Below, in pieces: positions 1 to 8,050 of a DNA stretch of 16,231 nt. A model generated the notes under the pieces. The model saw nothing but the letters and a program-made list of their open reading frames with translations. It was not told where the DNA came from and did not search any database. The translations under genes were made by a program, and so were the position numbers. Source of the DNA: Rhodanobacter sp. UBA5168. GTDB lineage: Bacteria > Pseudomonadota > Gammaproteobacteria > Xanthomonadales > Rhodanobacteraceae. How positions within the stretch are numbered: the first letter of the stretch is position 1; every line of letters begins with the position of its first letter. The stretch spans positions 1-16,231 of the forward strand of contig DHXA01000017.1 in assembly GCA_002413455.1 (NCBI GenBank), given 5' to 3'.

Positions 1-296
1 GCGCAGTTAAGGCCGGTCTGGCCACCCATCGTGGGCAGCACCGCGTCCGGGCGCTCCTTGGCGATGATGCGCTCCACCGTTTGCCAGTTGATCGGCTCGA
101 TGTAGACCGCGTCGGCAGTTTCCGGATCCGTCATGATGGTGGCGGGATTGGAGTTCACCAGGATCACCCGGTAGCCCTCTTCCTTCAACGCCTTGCACGC
201 CTGCGCACCGGAGTAGTCGAACTCGCAGGCCTGGCCGATCACGATCGGGCCGGCACCGATGATGAGGACGCTCTTGATATCGGTACGCTTAGGCAT
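1..296 (-). CDS. carB: Carbamoyl-phosphate synthase large subunit, N-terminal fragment (runs off the window)
   Basis: The large subunit makes carbamoyl phosphate from bicarbonate, ATP and ammonia delivered by CarA, feeding arginine and pyrimidine synthesis. Only the first 98 codons are present; the rest lies beyond base 1. The visible protein begins [20 protein letters not shown] and continues with the family's [12 protein letters not shown] and [11 protein letters not shown] segments, which belong to the first biotin-carboxylase-like (pre-ATP-grasp) domain. The ATG at 296-294 overlaps the carA stop (ATGCCTAA), and its ribosome site AGGAGG lies inside the last carA codons, so the two subunits are probably made by coupled translation. 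The fragment shows no frameshift or internal stop. The identification is very secure because of the sequence and the carA neighbour. Confidence 0.96.
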   Translation of the reverse strand, partial: MPKRTDIKSVLIIGAGPIVIGQACEFDYSGAQACKALKEEGYRVILVNSNPATIMTDPETADAVYIEPINWQTVERIIAKERPDAVLPTMGGQTGLNC

Positions 297-1425
297 GCGT
301 GTGGGCCTCCTGCATCAGGGTCGCGAAACGGTTGAACAGATAGCCGATGTCGAGCGGGCCAGGGCTCGCCTCGGGGTGACCCTGGAAGCAGAACGCGGGC
401 CGGTCGGTCAGCGCGAAACCCTGCAGCGAGCCGTCGAACAATGAGGTATGGGTGACCCGCACATTCGCCGGCAACGTAGTGGGGTCGACCGCGAAACCAT
501 GGTTCTGCGAGGTGATCAGCACGCGGCCATCATCGTGATCCTTGACCGGATGATTGGCGCCGTGATGGCCAAACTTCATCTTCAGCGTCTTGCCACCGAG
601 CGCCAGGCCCATCAACTGATGGCCGAGGCAGATGCCGAACAGCGGGATCCTGGCGTCGAGGAACGCGCGGGTGGCGGTGATAGCGTAGTCGCAGGCTGCC
701 GGATCACCGGGACCATTGGACAGGAACACGCCATCCGGTTTCATCGCCAGCACTTCGGCGGCAGGCGTCTGCGCTGGCACCACCGTGACCTCGCAACCCT
801 GCTCGGCCAGCAGGCGCAGGATGTTGAGCTTGGTGCCGAAATCGTAGGCGACCACCTTGAAGCGCATGGCCGGCTGATTGAACGCCGTGCGATCAAGATC
901 ATATACACCCTGGTTCCACACATACGGCTTGGCCGTACTGACTACCTTGGCCAGGTCCATGCCATTCAAGCCGGGAAATGCGCGCGCCTTGGCCAGTGCG
1001 CTCTCGGCGTCGACCTGCTCCCCGGCCATGATGCAGCCGGCCAGCGCACCCTTGTCACGCAGGATGCGGGTCAATCGCCGCGTATCGATACCGGCAATGG
1101 CGACGGTGCCGTGACGTTTGAGATAGTCGGGCAGGCTTTCGGTGCTGCGCCAGCTGCTGGCGCGCCGCGGCACATCGCGCACGATCAACCCGGCGGCATG
1201 CACCGCGGTGGATTCGACGTCCTCGGCGTTGACGCCGGTATTGCCGATGTGCGGATAGGTCAGCGTGACGATCTGGCGCGAATAGGAAGGATCCGTGAGG
1301 ATTTCCTGATAACCGGTCATCGCGGTGTTGAAGACCACTTCGCCAACGGTGTCCCCCGATGCACCGACGGCATGACCATGAAACACGCTGCCGTCTTCTA
1401 GGGCCAGCAGAGCAGGATGAGGCAT
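289..1425 (-). CDS. carA: Carbamoyl-phosphate synthase small subunit (glutamine amidotransferase)
   Basis: CarA hydrolyses glutamine and channels ammonia to CarB. The 378 residues match the usual size (about 380). An N-terminal CarA-specific domain is followed by a class I glutamine amidotransferase domain from about residue 190. Its nucleophile is Cys266 in GICLGHQ, and His350 and Glu352 in GHPEASPG complete the triad. I chose the ATG at 1425 because AAGGCGG sits about 8 bases upstream and [12 protein letters not shown] is the normal family start; an in-frame ATG at 1461 would add 12 unlikely residues. It is the first gene of carAB. In E. coli dapB directly precedes carA, but here a plus-strand islet intervenes and carA has its own promoter. 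Confidence 0.97.
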   Translation of the reverse strand: MPHPALLALEDGSVFHGHAVGASGDTVGEVVFNTAMTGYQEILTDPSYSRQIVTLTYPHIGNTGVNAEDVESTAVHAAGLIVRDVPRRASSWRSTESLPDYLKRHGTVAIAGIDTRRLTRILRDKGALAGCIMAGEQVDAESALAKARAFPGLNGMDLAKVVSTAKPYVWNQGVYDLDRTAFNQPAMRFKVVAYDFGTKLNILRLLAEQGCEVTVVPAQTPAAEVLAMKPDGVFLSNGPGDPAACDYAITATRAFLDARIPLFGICLGHQLMGLALGGKTLKMKFGHHGANHPVKDHDDGRVLITSQNHGFAVDPTTLPANVRVTHTSLFDGSLQGFALTDRPAFCFQGHPEASPGPLDIGYLFNRFATLMQEAHTHA

Positions 1426-1455
1426 ACGATAACCGCCTTTTAGATGCAGCAAAGT

Positions 1456-1484
1456 CCGCAAGCCGCTTGATTGCTGGCTTGTGG
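1456..1484 (-). promoter_or_regulatory. Hairpin in the carA leader
   Basis: In the minus-strand transcript CCACAAGCC can pair with GGCTTGCGG (9 positions, one mismatch) around an 11-base loop. A pyrimidine-rich tract, TTCCTTTCCTTTCC, lies just 5' of it at about 1489-1502. No U run follows the hairpin, so it is not a classical terminator. A role in pyrimidine-responsive control is only a guess. Confidence 0.3.
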
Positions 1485-1517
1485 AGCTTGGAAAGGAAAG
1501 GAACAGGGCGGCTTGAA

Positions 1518-1546
1518 ATGATAGGCGGCGATGGCGTTTCTGTCCA
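1518..1546 (-). promoter_or_regulatory. Sigma70-type promoter for carAB
   Basis: Read on the minus strand, TGGACA (1546-1541) is followed by a 17-base spacer and TATCAT (1523-1518). This gives five of six matches to the -35 consensus and four of six to the -10, with ideal spacing. Transcription would start near 1511 and give a leader of about 85 bases before the carA ATG. Confidence 0.6.
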
Positions 1547-1638
1547 CCTTACGAAGGCTGAATCGTACGTCTCAGGCCCCATCGCCATTACTCGGGCGGC
1601 GCTACACTAGGCCACATTTCAATGGAGTTGAAGGTCCC

Positions 1639-2334
1639 ATGAGTGCTGCCGTACTGCTCGATCCCGCCCGACTTGATCGCCCGGATACCACGGTGCAGCA
1701 GCAACCCTTCCCATTCATGGTGGCGCACGGCCAGTTGCCCGATGAAGTGCGCGGCGACCTGGATCGCGACTTTCCGCGCTATGCCAGCGCCGGCTTTTTT
1801 CCGTACGACCCGAGCGACTGTGGCCCGTCCGTCAATGCGCTGATCGAAGACATGACCACCCCGGCATTTGCCAGCGCCGTCGGTCAGCGCCTGGGTATCG
1901 ACAACCTTGGCCAATACCCGACCCTGGTGACGCTGTGCCGGCTGCTGAACAAGCGCCACGGCACCATCCATACCGACAGCAAATCCAAGGTGGCTACGGC
2001 ACTTATCTACCTCAACGCGCAATGGCCGGATACCAGTGACGGCTGCCTTCGCTTCCTGCATCGAATCGATGACATCGACAGCATGGTGGCACCGGAGCTG
2101 ACGCCTCTCTACGGCGAGTTTGCGGTCTTCAAACGTTGCGAGAACTCCTTCCACGGTCATCTGCCCTACGAGGGCGAACGACGGGTCATCCAGGTGGCAT
2201 GGCTTACCAGCGAAGAGGAAAAGTTGCGCAAGACGAAGCGCGGCAAATTCTCGCGCGCGTTCAAGAAATTGTTCGGCAGCCTCGATACCAAGCTGGGCGC
2301 AGGGCGCGACCGCAACGCCTCCCATCCCGATTGA
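1639..2334 (+). CDS. 2-oxoglutarate/Fe(II)-dependent oxygenase family protein, substrate unknown
   Basis: The 231-residue protein looks like a stand-alone double-stranded beta-helix dioxygenase. The iron facial triad can be read as His111-x-Asp113 (HTDSKSK) and His172 (NSFHGH), with Arg181 or Arg182 in GERRVIQVAW placed to bind the 2-oxoglutarate carboxylate. The C-terminal tail from about residue 192 is very basic (KLRKTKRGKFSRAFKKLF). There is no signal peptide or membrane segment. The ATG at 1639 follows GGAGTTGAAGG; the frame is open upstream to 1531 but lacks the family pattern there. The gene stands alone on the plus strand between dapB and carA, upstream of a broken radical SAM gene, and may be part of the same acquired islet. 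Such enzymes hydroxylate proteins, lipids or sugars, and nothing here chooses among them. Confidence 0.82.
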   Translation: MSAAVLLDPARLDRPDTTVQQQPFPFMVAHGQLPDEVRGDLDRDFPRYASAGFFPYDPSDCGPSVNALIEDMTTPAFASAVGQRLGIDNLGQYPTLVTLCRLLNKRHGTIHTDSKSKVATALIYLNAQWPDTSDGCLRFLHRIDDIDSMVAPELTPLYGEFAVFKRCENSFHGHLPYEGERRVIQVAWLTSEEEKLRKTKRGKFSRAFKKLFGSLDTKLGAGRDRNASHPD

Positions 2335-2538
2335 GCCTGCGCAGCTGATGGCTCGGTCGCGCCGCACACCGTCTCCGAAGCGCTGGCTTACATGATCGGT
2401 TTCCGCATTGGTGTTCCGCCTGCTGGTTGAATTCATCAAACCAGTCCTGCCTCTGGCGGCATTCAACGATGCGTCGCGGGACTGGCTTACTACGGGCACG
2501 ACGCCCCGCGTATCCTGCGTCACCAGGGGAAGCGGTGT

Positions 2539-3050
2539 ATGGGAGCCAAGGTAAGGCCATACCTGTTCTGCGGCAGCGCAGTGTCCATCTGCACCAGCTG
2601 CCTGCGCCGGGTCGAGGCAAAAATCCTGATCAAGGACGAACACCTCTACCTGGAAAAATGGTGCCCACATCACGAGCGCGAGCGCGTCCTGATTTCGGAT
2701 GACGCTGCGTATTATCGCCAGTACTGCGAGTTGTATATCAAGCCGCCGGAGCTGCCGCGGCGCTTCAACACACCGCAGCATTACGGTTCTGTACAACTGC
2801 GGCCTTTGTCCAGAGCACATGCAGCACTCCCGCCTTACCCTGATCGAGATCACCGATCACCTGCAATCTGCGTTGCCCGATCTGCTACGCCGAAAGCGGC
2901 CCGCACCGCCCCGGCTTTCGCGATCTGGCGACGGTGGAACGCATGCTCGACGCGGCAGTGGCCAACGAAGGCAAGCCTGATGTGGTGCAGATTTCCGGCG
3001 GCGAGCCAATGGTCTCGCCGGGCATGCACCACCTGACGGTGATGGCTACT
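2539..3050 (+). pseudogene. Broken radical SAM gene, tetraether-lipid-synthase-like (Tes/MJ0619-type) group
   Basis: Three reading frames in sequence rebuild the N-terminal half of a radical SAM protein. Frame one (ATG 2539, preceded by AGGGGAAG) gives about 83 residues with CTSC and CPHH metal-site-like pairs, ending RRFNTPQHYG. Frame two (from about 2786) gives NCGLCPEHMQHSRLTLIEIT. Frame three (from about 2862) gives CNLRCPICYAESGP, the CxxxCxxC iron-sulfur motif, then QISGGEP, the SAM-binding GGEP motif. A two-base loss near 2788 removes the expected Cys of GCPYNCGLCP, and an extra C lies near 2861. After GGEP (about 3015) family similarity fades, and the C-terminal part of several hundred residues is absent. 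The 204 bases before the ATG hold nothing I recognise. The Tes-like assignment rests on remembered signature motifs; membership of the wider radical SAM family is secure. Confidence 0.8.
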
Positions 3051-3199
3051 GCTCGCACCATGGCGGGGAAACCACCGCGTCCAAGTGTGTTGACCCAAAC
3101 ACCGCAGGGAACGAGGCTGGCTACTTCTCCAAATTACAACGCTGCGCAAGGCAGTGGCAGCGGCTGCGCCGTACAAGCCGATACCGATCGACACAGAGT

Positions 3200-4003
3200 T
3201 CAGCGTGGCGGCGCGATCAGGTCGTCAAGCTGCCATTGTCCGGGCGTTCGTCCTGCCAGCCAGTGTGCCGCCTGCAACGCGCCCCGCGCAAAAATCGAAC
3301 GATCGGTGGCGCGATGTACCAGTTCCAGCCGTTCACCCTGCCCCACCAGCATGGCAGTGTGCTCACCAACGATGTCGCCACCGCGTATCACCGAGAATCC
3401 GATGCTGCCATCGACACGTTCACCGGTCCGGCCCTGGCGGTTGTACACCGCTGCCGATTCCAGCGTGCTGTGGCGCGCACTCGCGGCGGCCTGACCCAAT
3501 GCCAGCGCGGTGCCGGACGGAGCATCCTGCTTGCGCCCATGGTGGGCCTCGACGATTTCCAGATCCCAATCCGGCAAGGCCGCCGCAGCCTCACGCAACA
3601 ATCTCGTCAGCACGGCTACGCCGAGACTGAAATTGGCCGCTCGCAGCACGGCAATGTTTTTGCCAGCAGCAGCAAGTCGTTCTTCCAGCGCAGCGTCAAC
3701 GCCAGTGGTGCCGCTCACCAGGGCTGCATCATGCGCCAGGCAGTGATCAAGCGCCGTCGTCAATCCCGCCGGGCCGCTGAAGTCGATGACGACATCGAGC
3801 GCAGGAGCCTGCGTCCAGTCGTGCGCATAACGCAATGGAAGCGCATCTCCAACAACGATGGGCTGGCCATCGTGGACCGAGCCGGGTGCTACTACCGCGT
3901 ACACCAGCTCGAAGCGATTGTCTTCGCCAAGCAGGCTCAGCAATGCGCACCCCATGCGACCGGAGGCGCCATTGATGGCAAGACGTACAGGGCGGATCGT
4001 CAT
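3200..4003 (-). CDS. dapB: 4-hydroxy-tetrahydrodipicolinate reductase
   Basis: DapB reduces hydroxy-tetrahydrodipicolinate with NAD(P)H in the diaminopimelate/lysine pathway. The protein has 267 residues, typical of the family. Residues 11-18 (NGASGRMG) form the dinucleotide-binding loop and 98-101 (GTTG) the second nucleotide contact. EAHHGRKQDAPSGTAL at 152-167 is the catalytic signature, with His154/His155 and Lys158 as active-site residues. The start at 4003 follows GGAGTG in a palindrome ACTCCATGGAGT (4010-4021). The gene lies 52 bases after dnaJ with no terminator seen between, so it may be read from the heat-shock transcript. Downstream, the usual carA neighbour is replaced by the oxygenase/radical SAM islet, whose plus-strand genes converge on dapB. 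Confidence 0.97.
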   Translation of the reverse strand: MTIRPVRLAINGASGRMGCALLSLLGEDNRFELVYAVVAPGSVHDGQPIVVGDALPLRYAHDWTQAPALDVVIDFSGPAGLTTALDHCLAHDAALVSGTTGVDAALEERLAAAGKNIAVLRAANFSLGVAVLTRLLREAAAALPDWDLEIVEAHHGRKQDAPSGTALALGQAAASARHSTLESAAVYNRQGRTGERVDGSIGFSVIRGGDIVGEHTAMLVGQGERLELVHRATDRSIFARGALQAAHWLAGRTPGQWQLDDLIAPPR

Positions 4004-4055
4004 CGAGGCACTCCATGGAGTCCATTGGTACTTGCCAGTGCGCAGGCGGTCGGGC

Positions 4056-5183
4056 TCACGCGGTGACTTTCGACCAGAACTGTTTCACGCCGTCGACCCA
4101 ACCTTTTGCGCGCGGCGTGTGCTTGCCGGCGTCGTTGCTGTCGAACGTGGCCTCGAGTGATTCCAGCAATTCACGCTGTTGTTTGGTCAATCGCACGGGT
4201 GTTTCCACCACCACCCGACAGATCAGATCGCCATGACGACTGCTGCGCACCGACTTGACCCCGCGCCCGCGCAAGCGGAACTGCGTGCCGGTCTGGGTCT
4301 CGGGCGGAATGCTGATCGGTACTTCGCCTTCCAGCGTCGGCACCGGCAACTCGGCGCCCAACGCCGCCTGCGAGAAGCGGATCGGCAGTTCGCAGTAAAG
4401 GTCGCTGCCCTCGCGCTGGAAGATCGCGTGCTCGCGCACGTGTACTTCGACGTACAGATCGCCCGCCGGCGAACCCGCCGGGCCAGCTTCGCCCTGCCCG
4501 GTCAGGCGGATGCGATCGCCGTTGTCGACGCCCTCGGGAATCTGCACCGACAGCGTGCGCGTTTCCTCGATGCGGCCTTCGCCATGACATTTCTTGCACG
4601 GCTTCTCTATCGCCTGGCCGGTACCACCGCAATGCGGGCAGGCCTGCTGGATCGAGAAGATGCCGTTCTGCATGCGAACCTGGCCATGGCCATGGCAGGT
4701 CTTGCACTTGCTGACCTTGCCGTCTTCGGAACCACTGCCATTGCAGTGGTGGCAGTTGACCTGGGTCGGCACCTCGATCTGCCGGCTGACACCGAACACG
4801 GCCTCCTCCAGATCCAGTTCCATGATGTAGCGAAGGTCGGAGCCGCGTCGTGGACGGCCACGGCCACCACCATTCCGACCGAAGATGTCGCCGAAAATGT
4901 CGCCGAAAATGTCGCCGACATCGCCGAAGCCGGCGCCGCCACGGCCACCCATGCCATGTTCGAAGGCAGCGTGACCATGCTGGTCGTACATCGCGCGTTT
5001 CTGCGCATCGGACAGCACCTCGTAGGCCTCCTTGGCCTCCTTGAACTTGTCCTGCGCAGCCGGGTCGTCCGGGCAACGGTCCGGGTGATATTTCATTGCC
5101 AGTCGACGGAAGGACTTCTTCAGTTCGACATCGCTGATGCCCCGATCGACACCCAGCACTTCGTAGTAGTCACGCTTGCTCAT
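4056..5183 (-). CDS. dnaJ: Hsp40 co-chaperone DnaJ
   Basis: DnaJ delivers unfolded proteins to DnaK and stimulates its ATPase. This is a complete class A (type I) protein of 375 residues. It has a J domain at 1-70 with HPD at 33-35, then a Gly/Phe-rich linker at about 75-110. Four CxxCxGxG zinc modules start at Cys144, Cys160, Cys182 and Cys196, and a C-terminal substrate-binding and dimerisation region follows. The linker contains [13 protein letters not shown], encoded by near-perfect 12-base tandem repeats. The ATG at 5183 has only a weak ribosome site (TGTGGATG). The gene follows dnaK by 132 bases that include a terminator-like hairpin, so DnaJ may be made at a lower level than DnaK. Confidence 0.98.
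   Translation of the reverse strand: MSKRDYYEVLGVDRGISDVELKKSFRRLAMKYHPDRCPDDPAAQDKFKEAKEAYEVLSDAQKRAMYDQHGHAAFEHGMGGRGGAGFGDVGDIFGDIFGDIFGRNGGGRGRPRRGSDLRYIMELDLEEAVFGVSRQIEVPTQVNCHHCNGSGSEDGKVSKCKTCHGHGQVRMQNGIFSIQQACPHCGGTGQAIEKPCKKCHGEGRIEETRTLSVQIPEGVDNGDRIRLTGQGEAGPAGSPAGDLYVEVHVREHAIFQREGSDLYCELPIRFSQAALGAELPVPTLEGEVPISIPPETQTGTQFRLRGRGVKSVRSSRHGDLICRVVVETPVRLTKQQRELLESLEATFDSNDAGKHTPRAKGWVDGVKQFWSKVTA
4879..4914 (-). repeat. 12-base tandem repeat inside dnaJ
   Basis: On the plus strand the unit CCGAAAATGTCG occurs twice exactly, preceded by one copy with a single change (CCGAAGATGTCG). A partial fourth unit continues into CCGACATCG. The repeat is in frame and encodes the GDIF units of the Gly/Phe linker, so gain or loss of units would only change the linker length. 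Confidence 0.85.
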
Positions 5184-5247
5184 TCATGCATCCACACTGC
5201 TTGTCACGCCCCGGAACGAGGTTCTGGCTTTCGATCCCACCGCCACC

Positions 5248-5285
5248 AAAACAGCCCACGCCGGGAACACTCCAGGCGCGGGCTG
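5248..5285 (-). terminator. Terminator-like hairpin between dnaK and dnaJ
   Basis: In the minus-strand transcript CAGCCCGCGCC pairs with GGCGTGGGCTG (11 pairs including one G-U) around a 12-base loop. A short U4 run and GG follow. It lies after the dnaK stop and before the dnaJ start. The short U tract suggests partial termination, an attenuator that lowers dnaJ relative to dnaK, although an mRNA-stability role is equally possible. Confidence 0.6.
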
Positions 5286-5315
5286 ATCAATCGGCCGTGC
5301 CGATAACGACGGCGA

Positions 5316-7235
5316 TTATTGCTTGTCGTCCTTCACTTCGGTGAACTCGGCATCGACCACGTCGTCCGGCTGCGCCGAACCGCCCGGTGCCGTCTGCGCA
5401 CCGGCATCGGCTGGACCGCTGCCCTGCGCCGCGGCATACAGTGCCTGCGCCACCTGCTCCAGCTTCTCGACCTTCGACTCGATGGCCGCCTTGTCCTCGC
5501 CATCCTTGACCTTTTCCAGATCGGACAGCGCACCCTCGATCGTGGAAAGCTGATCGGCTGGCACCTTGCCGCCATGTTCCTTCAGTGCGCTGCGGGTGGC
5601 ATGCACCAGCTGGTCGGCCTTGTTGCGGGTGGCCACCAGTTCGTGGAACTTCCTGTCTTCTTCCTTGTTCGCCTCGGCGTCGGCTACCATGCGCTGGATC
5701 TCGTCCTCGGACAGACCGGAACCGGCCTTGATCTCGATCTTCTGTTCCTTGCCGGTCTTCTTGTCCTTGGCCGACACGTGCAGGATGCCGTTCGCGTCGA
5801 TGTCGAAGGTGACCTCGACCTGCGGCATGCCGCGCGGTGCGGGATCGATCCCGGACAGGTCGAACTTGCCCAGCGACTTGTTGGCGCTGGCGCGCTCGCG
5901 CTCGCCCTGCAGCACGTGCACCGTCACCGCGGTCTGATTGTCGTCAGCGGTCGAGAACGTCTGCGCCGCCTTGGTCGGCACCGTGGTGTTCTTCTCGATC
6001 AGCTTGGTCATCACGCCGCCCATCGTTTCGATGCCGAGCGACAGCGGAGTGACGTCCAGCAGCAGCACGTCCTTGACCGAACCGCCCAGCACGCCGCCCT
6101 GGATCGCCGCACCCACGGCGACCGCCTCGTCCGGGTTGACGTCCTTGCGCGGATCCTTGCCGAAGAAGTCCTTCACCGACTCCTGCACCTTGGGCATGCG
6201 GGTCTGACCGCCCACGAGGATCACGTCGTCGATGTCGGAAACGCGCAGGCCGGCGTCATTCAACGCGGTGCGGCACGGCTCGATGGTGCGCTTGATCAGC
6301 TCTTCCACCAGCGCCTCGAGCTTGGCCCGGGTCAGCTTGATGTTGAGGTGCTTCGGGCCGGATGCGTCCGCCGTCACGTACGGCAGGTTCACGTCAGTCT
6401 GATGGTTGGTCGACAGTTCGATCTTGGCGCGCTCGGCAGCATCCTTCAGGCGCTGCAGCGCCAGCGGATCCTTGCGCAGGTCGATACCCTGCTCCTTGTT
6501 GAACTCGTCGACCAGGTAGTCGATGACGCGCATGTCGAAGTCTTCGCCGCCAAGGAAGGTGTCACCGTTGGTGGCCAGCACTTCGAACTGCTTCTCGCCA
6601 TCGACTTCGGCGATCTCGATGATCGACACGTCGAAGGTGCCACCGCCGAGGTCATAGACCGCGATCTTGCGATCACCGCCCTTCTTGTCCATGCCGTACG
6701 CCAGCGCGGCCGCGGTCGGCTCGTTGATGATCCGCTTAACGTCGAGGCCGGCGATCTTGCCGGCATCCTTGGTCGCCTGGCGCTGGCTGTCGTTGAAGTA
6801 GGCCGGAACCGTGATCACCGCCTCGGTGACCGGCTCACCGAGATAATCCTCGGCGGTCTTCTTCATCTTCATCAGCACCTTCGCGGCGATCTCCTGCGGC
6901 GCCATCTTCTTGCCGTCGGAGGTCTGCACCCAGGCATCGCCGTTGTCATGCGCCACGATGCCGTAGGGCACGATGTGCAGATCTTTCTGCACTTCAGCGT
7001 CGGTGAACTTGCGGCCGATCAGGCGCTTCACCGCATAGAAGGTGTTCTTCGGGTTGGTCACGCTCTGGCGTTTGGCCGAGGCGCCCACCAGCACTTCGCC
7101 GTCCTTGGTGAAGGCGACGATGGACGGCGTGGTGCGGTCGCCTTCCGAGTTTTCGATGACCTTGGTCGTGCTGCCGTCCATCACGGACACGCAGGAGTTG
7201 GTGGTGCCCAGGTCGATGCCGATGATCTTGCCCAT
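5316..7235 (-). CDS. dnaK: Hsp70 chaperone DnaK
   Basis: DnaK is the cytosolic ATP-driven chaperone that works with DnaJ and GrpE. The 639 residues match the family. The protein begins [16 protein letters not shown] (phosphate-binding loop 1) and carries [28 protein letters not shown] and the [11 protein letters not shown] adenosine/phosphate motifs in the nucleotide-binding domain. The interdomain linker [16 protein letters not shown] leads into the substrate-binding domain and helical lid, and the tail [17 protein letters not shown] is the usual acidic one. I chose the ATG at 7235 because of GGAGAG 7 bases upstream; the frame is open further upstream to 7370 but without family sequence. grpE ends 169 bases before it, and a sigma32-like promoter lies in that gap, so dnaK has heat-inducible transcription in addition to read-through from hrcA-grpE. 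Confidence 0.98.
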   Translation of the reverse strand: MGKIIGIDLGTTNSCVSVMDGSTTKVIENSEGDRTTPSIVAFTKDGEVLVGASAKRQSVTNPKNTFYAVKRLIGRKFTDAEVQKDLHIVPYGIVAHDNGDAWVQTSDGKKMAPQEIAAKVLMKMKKTAEDYLGEPVTEAVITVPAYFNDSQRQATKDAGKIAGLDVKRIINEPTAAALAYGMDKKGGDRKIAVYDLGGGTFDVSIIEIAEVDGEKQFEVLATNGDTFLGGEDFDMRVIDYLVDEFNKEQGIDLRKDPLALQRLKDAAERAKIELSTNHQTDVNLPYVTADASGPKHLNIKLTRAKLEALVEELIKRTIEPCRTALNDAGLRVSDIDDVILVGGQTRMPKVQESVKDFFGKDPRKDVNPDEAVAVGAAIQGGVLGGSVKDVLLLDVTPLSLGIETMGGVMTKLIEKNTTVPTKAAQTFSTADDNQTAVTVHVLQGERERASANKSLGKFDLSGIDPAPRGMPQVEVTFDIDANGILHVSAKDKKTGKEQKIEIKAGSGLSEDEIQRMVADAEANKEEDRKFHELVATRNKADQLVHATRSALKEHGGKVPADQLSTIEGALSDLEKVKDGEDKAAIESKVEKLEQVAQALYAAAQGSGPADAGAQTAPGGSAQPDDVVDAEFTEVKDDKQ

Positions 7236-7285
7236 GTGAATGCTCTCCAAATCTTCGTGCGGCCCCCGCGGCCGCGATGGTTTCC

Positions 7286-7313
7286 AGATGGGGTTCTGCG
7301 CTGGCGATTCAAT
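7286..7313 (-). promoter_or_regulatory. Sigma32-like heat-shock promoter for dnaK
   Basis: On the minus strand ATTGAAT (7313-7307) is followed by a 13-base spacer and CCCCATCT (7293-7286). This is a full match to the CCCCATNT -10 consensus and near to CTTGAAA at -35. The start would be near 7279, giving a leader of about 44 bases before dnaK. It is the best of the three heat-shock promoters seen here. Confidence 0.75.
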
Positions 7314-7404
7314 GCCGGCAAGGTCCCCGGATGCGCTACGTTGTTTTTGCCGACGCGCCGTTTCAGGCAAGCGCGGGCGGTGGATCGTTCAGTCGCGGAT
7401 CGAT

Positions 7405-7941
7405 TTAGTCCTTGGCCACCGCGACCAAGGCGGGACGAAGCAGGCGATCATTCAGCACATAACCTTTCTGCAGCACGCTGACCACGGTGCCGGGTGCGTT
7501 GCCCGGGGCATCCACCATGCTCACGGCGTGATGGCGTTCCGGGTCCAGTGGCTGCCCGAGTGGATCGATCTGCGACATGCCGTGGTTCTCAGCGACCTTC
7601 AGCAGGGCCTTCAAGGTCAGATTAATGCCCTCGCGCATCGAGGCGATGTCGCCACCCTCGACCGCAAGGCCACTCTCCAAGCCGTCGTAAACCGGCAACA
7701 ATTCGTTCAGCAGTTTCTCGTTGGCAAAGCGGCGGGCCTGTTCGAGATCCCGGTGCAGGCGGCGACGCTGGTTCTCCAGCTCGGCCTTTTCGCGCAGCAC
7801 GGTTTCGGCCAGTTCGGCATTGCTCGCCTCCAGCTCGGCCACGCGCGTCTGCAGGTTGCCCAGCTCGGTATTAGTGGTCGACTCACCCGACTGGTCCTGC
7901 GGCGACGCATCGCCAGGCGACTGCGGATCGTTGTTCTGCAT
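7405..7941 (-). CDS. grpE: Nucleotide exchange factor GrpE
   Basis: GrpE releases ADP from DnaK and so resets the chaperone cycle. The 178 residues fit the family. An acidic, Gln/Ser-rich disordered N-terminus (1-27) is followed by a long heptad-like helix with RRRLHRDLEQARRFANEKLL, used for dimerisation. The C-terminal beta domain has HHAVSMVDAPGNAPGTVVSVLQKGY and ends RPALVAVAKD. The start at 7941 has TTGGAG 7 bases upstream. The gene lies 81 bases downstream of hrcA, and its own sigma32-like promoter overlaps the hrcA stop. Reading frame and motifs are intact. Confidence 0.97.
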   Translation of the reverse strand: MQNNDPQSPGDASPQDQSGESTTNTELGNLQTRVAELEASNAELAETVLREKAELENQRRRLHRDLEQARRFANEKLLNELLPVYDGLESGLAVEGGDIASMREGINLTLKALLKVAENHGMSQIDPLGQPLDPERHHAVSMVDAPGNAPGTVVSVLQKGYVLNDRLLRPALVAVAKD

Positions 7942-8022
7942 GCATCACTCCAAACGATTGTCATGGCCGGCACGCATGCCGACCGTCCTAATTTGCGAGA
8001 AAAACCCCGCCTCCCGCTGCGG

Positions 8023-8050
8023 TTATAGGGTCGTGGCGGCTCGATTCAAG
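8023..8050 (-). promoter_or_regulatory. Sigma32-like heat-shock promoter for grpE, overlapping the hrcA stop
   Basis: On the minus strand CTTGAAT (8050-8044) is followed by a 13-base spacer and CCCTATAA (8030-8023). The -35 matches CTTGAAA in six of seven positions; the -10 is a moderate match to CCCCATNT. Its last bases are the hrcA TAA stop. The start would be near 8016. Support is strengthened because the genes on both sides have similarly spaced elements. Confidence 0.6.

Noticed and set aside
448..1401. Open frame of 317 codons opposite carA
   Set aside because: Antisense shadow of an intact, conserved gene; no ribosome site and no protein-like motif.
1580..1608. Promoter for the oxygenase gene
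   Set aside because: TACACT at 1603-1608 could be a -10, but no acceptable -35 lies 15-19 bases upstream.
1588..2853. Open frame of 421 codons on the minus strand across the oxygenase and radical SAM remnant
   Set aside because: Mirrors the codon pattern of the true plus-strand genes; no known domain, and it would cover two opposite-strand coding sequences.
2335..3199. Insertion sequence or transposon at the dapB-carA islet
   Set aside because: No transposase fragment, terminal inverted repeats or target duplication could be seen.
4179..5306. Open frame of 375 codons opposite dnaJ
   Set aside because: Antisense shadow; the zinc modules and J domain on the minus strand explain the sequence.
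5319..7481. Long open frame of about 720 codons on the strand opposite dnaK
   Set aside because: Codon-bias shadow of a GC-rich conserved gene; composition is low-complexity His/Arg/Leu/Asp/Gly, without ribosome site or recognisable domain.
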